The notes under the pieces were generated by a model that was given only the letters and a program-made list of their open reading frames with translations, ran no database searches and was not told the DNA's origin. From Trichoplax adhaerens (Eukaryota; Placozoa; Uniplacotomia; Trichoplacea; Trichoplacidae), in NCBI RefSeq assembly GCF_000150275.1, contig NW_002060958.1:628272-692271 (forward strand): DNA of 64,000 bases, given 5' to 3'. How positions within the stretch are numbered: position 1 is the stretch's first letter; each line of letters begins with the position of its first letter. Below, piece after piece: positions 12,413 to 23,219 of this stretch. Made by a program: the position numbers and the translations under genes.

Positions 12413-14352
12413 AGAGAATACGAGTATACACAATTTGCAATATACTATTACGCGTTGCTGCTGAAATATTCATTGCGTTATAGTACAGTGCAGTAGTTAT
12501 CAGATGGTTGCAATTATTAAAGTAATATGAATCAGTACCGAGCGTCCAGATAAGCGTAAATATCTGGTATTATGTGTTATCAACTGTACCTAATAAACTG
12601 TAGGTGAGCTGGTATATAAGATCGGGCCCATAAATAAAATGTATTTTATTTACAGGGATCTATACTACAGTAACAACTCATCATATTTCCTCTGTTAGAA
12701 AATGGGTAAGTGCTAACTTGTAACAATTCTAAATTTTGGATCTATCTACTTCATTACAGTAAAGTCCTATCTTAAAGCTGTGAAAGAATTTTTTCTTTGT
12801 ATGTATAATTATACTGAAAATTACTGTCTTTAATGAAACTATAATCCGTAGATTCGACGTAAGTACTTTATTGTCGTAAAAGTTTGATTTATGTAGATGC
12901 TTTGATATCATGATATTCTACTGTATTCTATTTTATTTTAAGTAAGCTAAGACCAACCAGTATAATCTTAAACGCCTTAGACTAACTTGGTAAAAACTTG
13001 ATTCGTACTCCACTACTAATCTCAAGCAAATATAATAGATTATTATTACTTTAGTGAAAATGAAAACAGAGATATTTTTAAGTTAGCTAAATTTTAATAG
13101 GACTACGAAAAGCATTTTTCTTATTTGTTGTCGAATGATTACCATTTTATTCACTCTACTTATAATTCATTCTTTGAAAATAAATCTATAATAACAAGTA
13201 TTCATTGCATTATTTAGAAATAGGTTTATGCAAAAACCTTGCTAGTATAATAATATCCTCCTATTTATAATAAAAGGCATAACATTGCATGAAAATAATG
13301 TTTAGATAACATCTGCAAAGACAGCTATTAAGTAAAATCACAAAGAAAACGAGTAAAATAAAAGATGACAATAGCCAAATAAAAAGGAAATTAAATTTCA
13401 TTTGGTGATAAATATTATGGCTATTATATATTTTCCTTTCAATGCACATTTATAATTATATAATGCATGACATGGATTGTAATATTGACCGCGTAGTCTC
13501 TTATTAATTATTGTGTTAGATTAGATAGAAGTTAACCATATGTTAGGCATCATTTATAAACTAATCGCTATATTAACCTTTTATTAGACCTTACAGAGAA
13601 GTCTGAACTACAACAAAACTTATTTCATGAACTATTTCTTCTTTGAAATCTAATTTTATTTCATTCTGAGCATTAAATTAGATTTTACGATCAAGAACTT
13701 AATCTATAAAAGCCATTCATCAAAAAGTTAGGAATGAGTGACTAATCAAGCCGCGATAAGTTTATCTTAATTTTATTGCCTTTATTATTGTCAATATCTC
13801 TATTTTAAGCTAAAAAATACTTAAAGATTTATTTTTCTTTTCTATTAACTACATTATTAATGTTTATTAATACTAAAATATTAACTTAGATGACGACTCC
13901 TAGAAACGATAAAATTGGATTTTGGAATTACTTCTCTCTTGTATAAACTGTCAACATATTTATTATCATCCGAACCCTGTATCCTGACATTTAATCTAAT
14001 CAAACAGCTCGTTTCCAGTTTTCTTTGTACTAATAAAATATAATTAATAGTACAGTGCCATATTTTGATTAAAAGTTTTAACAGTTAAATTCTTATAAAT
14101 CTCATCGTTAATTATAAATCATAATATACTAATTAGCATTTATTCTATCATTCTCAACAAGACTCATTTTTAAGCATTAAGATCACTTATTGGCAATCTC
14201 TTATTCCATATCTAACCATAAATTATTTATTATAAGTAAGACTAATATTTACGATTAAAATCATACGTACGTAATATTTTATTCTATAACTTGCTCCACA
14301 TCATCCATTCCCCTGTAAATAGAACGATATATTGATCGAATAAGACGACTTT

Positions 14353-15453
14353 ATGGACAATTTTAGCCTATATTCTGTGTTTCTTGAGATTGACTCGATA
14401 CGTCCGATAGCATGGTCTATCGCTCTAATTGGGTTACCGTTAAATCTATTTCTTATCAGTTATACAGTATGGGAATCACTTATTTATAAATTCTCAGCAA
14501 GAAAGAAAGAATATCATCGTCATTCAATGGTTGCTGTTAAGAATCCCTCCGTGTGGCTATTACTTAACTTACTTTTTTGCGATCTTGTAGGTTCTATTTA
14601 TATGTTTATACTCGTCATATCGGACTCTTATTACACCAGCTACTATCGACACATCTATGGCTCAAGCGCTAATTTTTCTCTAATAAAGAATGTATGGTCA
14701 GTTAGCACGACGTGCGGCGTAGCACATTCTCTAGTAGCCATAAATTTATTGATGGCAGCAACAATTACTTTATGTATCGGGATCGATCGCTTTATGTTAA
14801 GTGTCTATCCGCGTAGCAATTGGAGATTGACTATAAAAAGAGCTAAAATTATAACTACGATATTATGGATATTAGGAGTTGCCGCAACTGTAGGAAATGC
14901 CATCTTCGATTTCTCTTATTATCATCTTAGATCCGCGTACTATTTTGAGTTTTATCGTAATTTATGTGTTGGCGAATATTATTTGAACTCAAATCATACG
15001 ATAAGGGCATTTAGCGTGTTAGGTTACGTTATTCTCGCTTATTCTATAACAACCGTCTTATATGCGATAATAATATATAAACTAAGAAAGTCAAGATTAA
15101 CATTTAGATCTCAATTATCGTCTACTTTTGAAAGACGATTTCAGGTAATGCTTATTCTCATTACCTCTACAAATATATTTGCTTTTTATTTTATTTCGAC
15201 TGCTGGAGCTATTAGTTACCTAAATGGAACACCCACCCAAATATCTAAATTTCAGAAAATAATTGGTATACTTCCTCATTCTAATGCAGCTCTTGATCCA
15301 ATAATTTACTTAATCTTTCGATTTCAAGATATTAGAATTCGGCTACATTGTCAATCTCCGATATTAAATTGCCTCCATCGTAAAGTTGAACCTACGACTC
15401 CTAGAGAAATAAAATCTAGCCCACATGAAAATATCGTAATTACAGAGATTTAG
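14353..15453 (+). CDS. single-exon GPCR with LGR-like transmembrane domain
   Basis: A 366-residue receptor without introns, from ATG 14353. Unlike its three neighbours it keeps canonical class A features: Asp in TM2 (D77, LLFCDLVGSIYMF), a DRF motif at the TM3 end (GIDRFMLSVYP from 143), a TM3/loop-2 cysteine pair (C121, C205) and DPIIY at 315-319 in TM7. TM7 context LPHSNAALDPIIYLIF resembles the LPxNSAxNPxLY of LGR receptors, including the one at 45573. TM6 (about 264-285) lacks CWxP. N-glycosylation sites lie at N3, N107 and N214. The tail after TM7 is about 45 residues. It might be a receptor whose 7TM part is LGR-like but has lost the repeat ectodomain, or an LGR relative that never had one; I found no LRR exon upstream on this strand. 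Ligand unknown. Confidence 0.92.
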   Translation: MDNFSLYSVFLEIDSIRPIAWSIALIGLPLNLFLISYTVWESLIYKFSARKKEYHRHSMVAVKNPSVWLLLNLLFCDLVGSIYMFILVISDSYYTSYYRHIYGSSANFSLIKNVWSVSTTCGVAHSLVAINLLMAATITLCIGIDRFMLSVYPRSNWRLTIKRAKIITTILWILGVAATVGNAIFDFSYYHLRSAYYFEFYRNLCVGEYYLNSNHTIRAFSVLGYVILAYSITTVLYAIIIYKLRKSRLTFRSQLSSTFERRFQVMLILITSTNIFAFYFISTAGAISYLNGTPTQISKFQKIIGILPHSNAALDPIIYLIFRFQDIRIRLHCQSPILNCLHRKVEPTTPREIKSSPHENIVITEI

Positions 15454-15522
15454 CAGTGCTAACGCTTCCAATGTACTGCCCTGCTGCGTTATTTATTCAC
15501 GTGTATTCATCATTACGTGATT

Positions 15523-15528
15523 AATAAA
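15523..15528 (+). promoter_or_regulatory. poly(A) signal
   Basis: AATAAA 70 bases after the stop of the receptor gene at 14353, the first such hexamer downstream, at a usual distance. Confidence 0.5.
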
Positions 15529-16382
15529 ACATAGATTATTTCTTGTAATGAAATTATTATTAGCATGCTTAGATATTTCGAAAGTAAGCTGAATTACACA
15601 ATTTCAACAAGTTTACTATAATAAATTCAGATATAACTTAATAATAATATATAATTGGATTCGAGTAAGCTTAAGGTTACAGTTTAAAACCCATGTGTAT
15701 TAAGTAAGAGTAGTATTAGGTTTATACGGCTATCTTGTTGATATTAGGTTTGTAGATTAAACTTAATAAGCGATGTTACGTTTTAAAAAGTCTTCTACTT
15801 TCTAACGAGGAAGATTTACTAGAAATCCCTAGACGAGTCCAGTAGAGCTAGAGTATTGAACTAAACAAATAGTTATTGTGTTATTTTGAAATATCGTTAA
15901 TTTTGTAATAATTATTCTTTATATTTAGTCATGTATACTTTAAATTAAATCTTGCGCGAAATTAAGCATCGATATCATATATTTGCCTGTTATAGTAAAT
16001 TCAAACTAGAGAATAGTAATAATAACCAATATATTTTATTCTTCTCTACAGCTATAACTCACAATAAAAATTAGAAAAACTGAATAGAGATTTAAGTCTG
16101 CTTTATTACAATTTATGAAATTGTAGGCTCGTGATAAGCTAGTCTAAAATAACAAAATAGTACAACACGCGAATTTATTTTTAAGCTCCTATTAAGATTC
16201 TATCAAACGACTGACTTATATATCCTCGATATTTACCTCGAGCTTCAGTATATACTCCGACTCAACGTAGGAATAGACTGCAAATTAGTAGCATTAACAC
16301 AGATTAAATAAGTATCAAGTTAAAATTTTAAAACATTTAAGTGTATGGCGCAAATTTTATACAAGTTAGAAAAGTAGCAGTC

Positions 16383-16512
16383 CAGCGAAGTAGATTTGCG
16401 TGACATTGTAAAAGACGACAAACTGGATCACGCTATAAGTAAATTATAGCTTATAAGGAAGGAAAATTAATATGTGTCTAAAAGAACTAGTACGATACGC
16501 TCTCTATCTCAT
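16383..16512 (+). repeat. dispersed repeat D, copy 2
   Basis: Matches 12291-12412 block by block, with a few indels in the middle. It lies between the start of the local repeat cluster and repeat B. Confidence 0.6.
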
Positions 16513-16581
16513 TGTCACAGTCATCAAAATAACTTAGATATGGAATTGTAGTTTATGGTAACATTTTGTTTTGATCTTTTT

Positions 16582-16697
16582 AGAAGTACTAGTACAAACT
16601 CCCGTCGCTTTGCTGACGGTTTACGATAATGTGCTCATTTAACAGATAGTTTTACCATTTGATAGACCTGTCAGAGGGTTCAGTAACTTTATACTGT
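16582..16697 (+). repeat. dispersed repeat B, copy 1
   Basis: Nearly identical to 44471-44580. Contains a perfect 5-bp stem, CCGTC-GCTTTGCT-GACGG, then TTTACGATAATGTGCTC, and ends TCAGTAACTTTATAC. Partly matched in inverted orientation at 9961-10015. No coding capacity; a short MITE-like or structured element. Confidence 0.65.
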
Positions 16698-16770
16698 GTA
16701 CTGTATGCTGTACAAATGTACGGTACAGCACCACAATACTGTACAGTACTTTTACTACAGTACTGTATTG
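16678..16770. repeat. palindromic GTACTGTA-rich block
   Basis: Directly follows repeat B. About 90 bases made mostly of overlapping TACTGTA/TACAGTA words that can pair with one another, for instance ACTGTACAGTACTTTT and TACAGTACTGTA. The same word dominates 38760-39213. Function unknown. Confidence 0.5.
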
Positions 16771-16956
16771 CACTATTGATGGTCAGCAGTAAAATAGTAT
16801 CAAAAATAATAATTTGATTACGTGTAAAATAAGGCAAAATGTTGCTTTGCGGATTGTAGCTGTGAAGGCTACGGAGAGTGTAAAAGCAAGCGATATTAGA
16901 TTATCTGATTGCTCATTCTAAAAGTCTTGCAGTAGTTGTATTCGGCTAGAATAAGG

Positions 16957-17047
16957 TGTGACAAAATCCAATTACGAAAATTCAGAATTTATAGAAAATT
17001 AGAACTTTATTAGATCTAATACAAAAACTAGCTACACACAGCTCTAC
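16957..17047 (+). repeat. dispersed repeat C, truncated copy
   Basis: Matches the first 90 bases of the copy at 61826 (GTGA.AAAATCC, ATTAGAACTTTATTAGATC, AACTAGCTACACACAGC) and then stops, so this copy is 3'-truncated. Confidence 0.6.
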
Positions 17048-17989
17048 AAATAGGTTATAATTTTTTCTCCCGTAATTAATCGTTTCTTTCCGTATATGAA
17101 ATGTTGATTGATCTTAAAATTCTCTACGTATAGGTTTACACTTGATCAGCTCTAATAATTAAGTCATGTGATATCACAAGCTAGGAATAGCCCTAACTTG
17201 CTGCAAAGGATTGAAAGAGTAATTTGCATCCTATAGCGCTGCTATTCGAAACACCAGACAACTGGTATTCGAAGATAGATACCCTACGGTATAACCCGCG
17301 AGACCTTCAAAACTTACTAGAAAATCACAATCTAATTTATTGTCGGCGAACTCTTCGTTTACATAGGTTTCAGTACCTAATACTGGTTTAACTACACAAG
17401 TCGCCTTGTCTATTAGAAATTAACCAAATTAATTAATCTAAAGAGATTTTATCTGTACGGGTTAGATACAGCCTTATCCTATTAAATTTACTGTAACAGT
17501 ATTAAGATAATCATTGCTTATTAATAGCTTAACAGATACAAATAAAGTTATCCCAATATGACATTTCCTCTAAACTTAGGAATTGTCCTTTGAACCTTAA
17601 CAACTTTGAAGGTGATAGATACAGTCCAGTTTAGCTGGTTGGCAATTACTATTTTAGTCTATCTGATCCTCAATTAAGGATATCAACTATGAACCGCTGA
17701 AATTACAATTAAGGAAATCGTAAAACGTTTCTGAGATATAAACACATACAGAAAGTAACATAGAAATAAAGTATACTTCACGAAGATTACTTTCGTGGCA
17801 TGTAGCCATTGATTTAATGACATATCTTAATTTTAGGTACCGTAAATTTCTTTAAAGATATATATATTTGCGTAATTAAAGTTCGTTTTTATAGCATTAA
17901 TGCTTAGGAATAGATGTTCGCCTGCATCTATTATATTATGATGTGTTACAAATTTACTTAGGGTCCCTTATGGTACTATGGCTAAAGCT

Positions 17990-18270
17990 ATCACAGAAAT
18001 CTATAGTCTCATAATTGGTTTGATGAATACTTTTTGCTATGTCTAACGCTGCCGATTTCACTAGTTCTTAACCGTCTTTAATTTACTGACCTAACCGTTT
18101 AAGTTCGCATTTTAGATAGATGCCCGCTGTTACATACTCCCATTTACGTGTTCAAAGAAATCTGCAGTCTTGTAGTTGGTTTAACAAACGCTCCACTTTA
18201 TTGCAAGTATAATGCTGCAGACTTAACTAGTTCTTAACTTTCGTAAATTAACAACTGATTTAACTTTCTA
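17990..18270. repeat. diverged tandem duplication, period about 166 bp
   Basis: Two adjacent related units: AAATCTATAGTCTCATAATT at 17998 and AAATCTGCAGTCTTGTAGTT near 18159, each ending in ACTAGTTCTTAAC (around 18060 and 18226). On the minus strand both units read ELVKSAAL, and the four base differences within those eight codons are all synonymous. This hints at a decayed coding repeat, though both frames are broken by stops soon after. Confidence 0.4.
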
Positions 18271-20693
18271 AATCTACTCTTCTAGTATCTATTAGTTCGT
18301 AAGGAACGATGTTCTGAGTATTCCTATACAGCAGTGTTGGGCTGAATCTGGCTAAATGACTGTATCCTACTATACTTTGTGTTTTAGCTACTGTCCCTTT
18401 ATACCGATATACTGCGTCATTACATACAAAAAATTATAACGTGCACCCATAGGGCTACTATAACCAATTTGAATTTACGTTTCGATAAAATATTTTGATC
18501 CGACAATTACATTTAGTATTCTTCATGTTGTAATGCTTGTAGCATAAATTGACCCGAGACACCACTTAATTATGCACGTTGATATATTTAAGTATGGCTA
18601 ATATACTGAGATACAAAGAGGACATGAAAGGAAGTCATGTTTTAGAAGCAGAAAATTCTATTTTGTTTAACTAAACAATCTTAGAGAAGTTTTTGTCTTT
18701 TTATTGGAAATTATCGTGTAAGTAGCCGTTCAAGAAATCGTTAGGAGAATGTACTTATCATAGATATGCGCTGTTACGAATTCGATTCATATACTAAATC
18801 ATTTACCCATCAATAAATATTAAATCTATTAAAGTAGATATGCCATCGACGATAAAAGTATTGTAATTTGCATCAATGAGTTCTCTCTTCATTACCGATG
18901 TTTTACCTTTTCGCAAAATCCTATTACTAGAATATTAGCATTCTTAGAACTGAAATTTTATTAACAGTAAAATTCTCTCAAATTTTATGGTTTTAGGTGG
19001 TGTTATATTAATCACGATTGATACAATACAGTGTATTATACGAATTTGAAGATATTACTTGGAAGATAACTATAGTAACGTGACGTGAGAGCCACGAGGG
19101 GCAATTAAACGTAATTGATTAAATAAATAACATCTGGCTTCTAAAAACGACTTTAAGATCTTAACAAAAACAATCACAGGTATATTTAATAATACGTGAG
19201 ATAATCGAAACTGACAATTTAGGATAGCACTGTAATCGAAGTTTTTATCAACTTTTTGAGCCAGTACTCGTCGTTTTAGGCTACCATTTCTATTGGCTAT
19301 CGCTTATGTTAACTTAGCAAAAATCTGTACGCTATAAGCATGAATACCGTAAACTACCGGAAGGTAATGACCATGCCGTTCCTATATTTAAATAATGATT
19401 TTTGTTTCATGAATAACGAAATTTTACCCGGTAAAATTTACAGTCATATGTACAAGTTTAATACACATTCTAATATGAGTGGCCTTTCATTTATTTTTTA
19501 AAATCGTTACGTAGTTATACAAATTTTGTAACTCTAAGTTTTTAAGTAAAAAATATTTTACGACTTTTCGATCTTTGGCGCTTTTATTCCACCAATCTAT
19601 CATAATTCAATTAGAGCTTAGTTCAGCTACAAATTATTTGACGGTCATATACTTTCAAGATCGAAGGAGTAATTCTTAAAAGTGCGAATTATACGATTAG
19701 CTACATGACATGTTTATGTGCATTATTTGTGTCAGTTGACTATAATGGATATATTTTGTCCTATTATTTCTAATGCGTGTTTAATTACTACCCAAACTAA
19801 TGTTGATAGCTCAGCAACTAACTGAAAATTTCTGTTATAGGTCTGTAGCGATAGCAGTCACTCATCGGAATAAATTTATTTAACTATTTACACTGTATAT
19901 TAGCACTTAGCTATTTTAATTACACTACTACACTAGCTAAATTTGGATAAAATATATTTTCATAAAAATCGCAATTTCAGAAACTACAAGATTTCTTTTG
20001 ATTACTTTTCCTTTAGATAGCGTTGTAAACCTTGGCTACATTACCCTGCAATTAATTGGCTTTCCCTGGGTTCGTTGTATATTAATCAGATCTCGGATAG
20101 CGGCGGATAAATCTTTCATTCAAGTACTTTAAGGCAAGATAGCGAGCCGGTAAGTGAAAATTTTTGCCTTAATGATGTAGATCATTGACTGATAAGATAA
20201 AAATATTGTTATTTATGCTCCAAGTTCTAATTTGACTCGGAAATGCCTGATAAGCTCTAAGATAATCAAAAGATTTTTATTCCCTACCTTTTTCTCATAC
20301 GGTACCTTCCACTTTCATGGACGATAGTTTGAAAACATTTCATTCCGTAAAAATGAATAAAGCAACTTAAACTCTTTCAGCAATAGGCGTTTTTACCGTA
20401 ATTTTCAATAACAAAGAGGAAAACATAATTGGCTTATGGCAAATTATATCATAACCACTACTTCACATAACTTTTACTTTCAACAATAATATTCGTTACT
20501 ACGGTTTGATAAAGATTGAGAATTAGTATTATAGACTGAAGATGATTCTTATTGAAGTAGAGTCTTTATAATTTTTTACCATTGCTTAAATCAGTACTGA
20601 ATCCAAATACGTATCATTTACGACAAGTCATGCATCATAATGCTGATATAAATTAGAGACGACACATTCGGTATTCAGTATTAATGATACTGG

Positions 20694-21332
20694 TGTTACA
20701 AAACAACTTTGCAACAAGATAACGTAATGCACGATCAATCAGTCGATTCCCTGAATCACGTATCAGGAAGCCGTATCTACTCTTTCAGGAACACTTTTCC
20801 TATACTAGTAGACTACAAAAAGACTTCGATGCCTCGTATCTTACGTTAAACACTAATCATAAGAGCTAACTTAATCATACGATTTATCGCATTTATTTAC
20901 TCTTTTACAATAGCAAAGACACCCTAGTTAGCAATATTACCGTTGAAAGCTGATAAAGAATCAAAAGCTAATTTTATCTACCGCTATCTAATAAAGACAA
21001 CAGTATTTACGAACATAGATATCGAATGACTAATATAAAATTGTCAGATTACAATATGTCCTCTCACAAAACATTTCTACGATAATCCACAATCTATCAT
21101 AAATAAGTTTCAATCACAAGGATTTGAATTGTAAGAATATTATTCTCAATTTCCTAATTAAACTTCTAATTTCAATAGGTTGTATATATCGCTATAAAAG
21201 CTAGTGTTATATTTAAATATCACATATCTAAATAAAAAACTCTTTATATAAGGGTAAATCAACAAAATTATCCTAACGTACAGTAGATGTTTCTACTATG
21301 ATCTCGATATTACAGTGTATTACACTGTAACA
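20694..21332 (+). repeat. dispersed repeat A (MITE-like), copy 1
   Basis: About 640 bp, beginning TGTTACAAAACAACTTTGC and ending GTGTATTACACTGTAACA, which gives a short terminal inverted repeat (TGTTACA/TGTAACA). Other copies: 44031-44707, 47254-47880 and, inverted, 63826 to the window end. It has no long reading frame, so it would be a non-autonomous element. Clear target-site duplications are not visible. Confidence 0.75.
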
Positions 21333-22274
21333 ACAGGGTTACCCAATACGATTTCATCGTACTACAATCATTGTAACGAATGAAATGGTTACTAGCTGAA
21401 CGGAAATGACGAAAACAATATTTGTCATAAGAATCTTGTTTATTCACTGATTGATGGGTACTTTATAGATAATTTACACGCTTAATTTATTTTTTCTGTA
21501 AGATAGCTTTACTGTAAAGTTTGTTACGAAAAATATTATTGAAATTTCCCGGTAAGCTCTGATTAGAGAATTAAGTTATATTTTATCAGATTTAATAAAA
21601 TTAAAATAGAAGTATAGTAAATTAGATATCAAAGTAATGGCAGTATCTACAAAAATAACAGATTTATTTTGATATTAGCCTTATGGCATATTTGATGTTG
21701 TAAGATAACAGTTTATCAGTTGCATAATGTATTCTTATGGTCAAATGTTCTATCATTTTCGTCAGGGCTGCTAAGGGTTACCTGCTATCGTAAATTTGGT
21801 GCCACTGTTTCTTAAAAATCTCTATTATATAAAGAATGAACTATTGTGCACTATTGCAATATTGTGCACTAAGCATTATTATTATTTATTGAAAATTTAT
21901 CACATCCTAATCATAAATGATGCTCCAATTTTATATAATTCCGTTAGTAGAGGCTATAATGTTGAAGTAATTGATTTTAACAGCTGTTGTATCACTTTTG
22001 ATATTCTTATGAGTGTTAAACACTTTTCGTAACATAACAGAATACTAAAGTTAACTTACAAACTTACTAGATTTATGGTCATATAAACCTTTATGCGGAG
22101 GCAATCTCAGGTTACTCGTAGATAGTCTCTGTGGATACCGTACGTAAATTTTAAGATTATCGGATTGAATATTTCTAATTCCATTACTTTCCTTACGTCC
22201 TTTTAGGTTATTTTACTATCAGTTCGATTGCTGACGAGCTTTCAAAAAATAAGTTTCGATTACCTTTATAAAAT

Positions 22275-23219
22275 ATGAACTTATCGAGTCAGGAGTTTAA
22301 TAATCGAACAGAAGTTTCAAGTTCTGTTACATATTTAGTGGCTGCTATTATATCAATTGCAGCGCTCATAACAAATTTATTCTGTATTGCCTTTATTTTG
22401 GCGAAGAGTCAGCTAAGAACACCGACTAATGCTATTCTCTGCAGCAGTTGTGCATCTGTATTGCTTATGGTATTGCTAATTTTCTTTAATACGGCTGCTT
22501 CGATCAGTATCGAAAAAAATGAAATACGGGAGATTATTAATTGCATATCTGGTCAACCATGCGAACTGACATGTGTTGGTATCTTTAACATTCATACTTG
22601 CTTAATAAGTTTAGAAAGACTTTACTCGATAGTCTATCCATTTAAATACCAACGTCTCGCTACTTGCTATAATATCATGATCTTACTAATTCTTTGTTGG
22701 ATTATCCCAATTTGTAGCATACTTGTACCTTTTATAGTAAATATTTCTGTTCATGGTAGTAAATGCAGTGGTTGGTACGATTTAGAAGGAGTTTCTCATC
22801 ATATAGATTTCATTTTATTGCCGATTGTAGTTTTCTTACCTTTAGTGATTACTCTCCTGAGTTACTCGGTTATTATTCAAAGAATTTGTTCATTACAGCA
22901 TAAAACTTGCTTAGAAACAACGGCAAATTATGAACTATGTTATTTATCTCCATACAAATTAATACTTTTACACAGGAAAGCAATTCTTCAAATGGTATTG
23001 ATTATAAGTATTTACATGATTGCCTTTATTCCATTTTATGTCTTACATACGCTCATGGTTGTCTCTTTGCAACCTGATCTTGTTTTACCGACGTACGTTG
23101 CTACACAGTTTTGCATTACGTATATGATATTTCATCCCGTACTTGCAATTGCATTTAGATCTGCAATTAAGGTCGAGTTTTTAAAGATGTGGAAGAATAT
23201 TTATTGCCAATGGAAGTAA
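22275..23219 (+). CDS. single-exon class A-like GPCR, divergent paralogue 2
   Basis: A 314-residue receptor without introns, starting at ATG 22275; N-glycosylation sites at N2 and N10 mark the extracellular N terminus. It aligns with the gene at 6347 along its length: AKSQLRTPTNAILCSSC after TM1, C90/C100 before and in TM3, LERLYSIVYPFKYQR at the TM3 end, loop-2 cysteine C164, HRKAILQM leading into TM6, and HPVLAIAFR in TM7. It shares the lost TM2 Asp and the TM7 HP-for-NP change. The C-terminal tail is only about 20 residues, much shorter than paralogue 1. Bases 22191-22225 upstream (TTACGTCCTTTTAGGTTATT) resemble the region before the gene at 28376. Ligand unknown. Confidence 0.92.
   Translation: MNLSSQEFNNRTEVSSSVTYLVAAIISIAALITNLFCIAFILAKSQLRTPTNAILCSSCASVLLMVLLIFFNTAASISIEKNEIREIINCISGQPCELTCVGIFNIHTCLISLERLYSIVYPFKYQRLATCYNIMILLILCWIIPICSILVPFIVNISVHGSKCSGWYDLEGVSHHIDFILLPIVVFLPLVITLLSYSVIIQRICSLQHKTCLETTANYELCYLSPYKLILLHRKAILQMVLIISIYMIAFIPFYVLHTLMVVSLQPDLVLPTYVATQFCITYMIFHPVLAIAFRSAIKVEFLKMWKNIYCQWK

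Larger units (their letters stand above)
7418..14352. other. gene-poor intergenic DNA with dispersed repeats
   Basis: Nearly 7 kb without a supportable gene. Local islands of higher G+C occur at about 8570-8920. Repeat copies lie at 9961-10015, 11742-12286 and 12291-12412. An 11-base direct repeat (ATAGCATTTCA) is seen near 9828-9850. A small TATA-like block (GGTATATAAGATCGGGCCC) lies near 12610. Short open frames of about 60 codons at 9598, 10387, 12729 and 13261 have no family features and mostly lack an ATG. Confidence 0.55.
15454..22274. other. gene-poor intergenic DNA, repeat-rich
   Basis: No supportable gene. It holds copies of repeats D (16383-16512), B (16582-16697), C (16957-17047, partial) and A (20694-21332), a palindromic GTACTGTA-rich block (16678-16770) and a diverged tandem duplication (17990-18270). 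The frame at 21796-22032 (78 codons, plus) starts with a non-ATG codon and has no family features. Just before the receptor at 22275, bases 22191-22225 resemble 28252-28286 upstream of the receptor at 28376. Confidence 0.55.
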
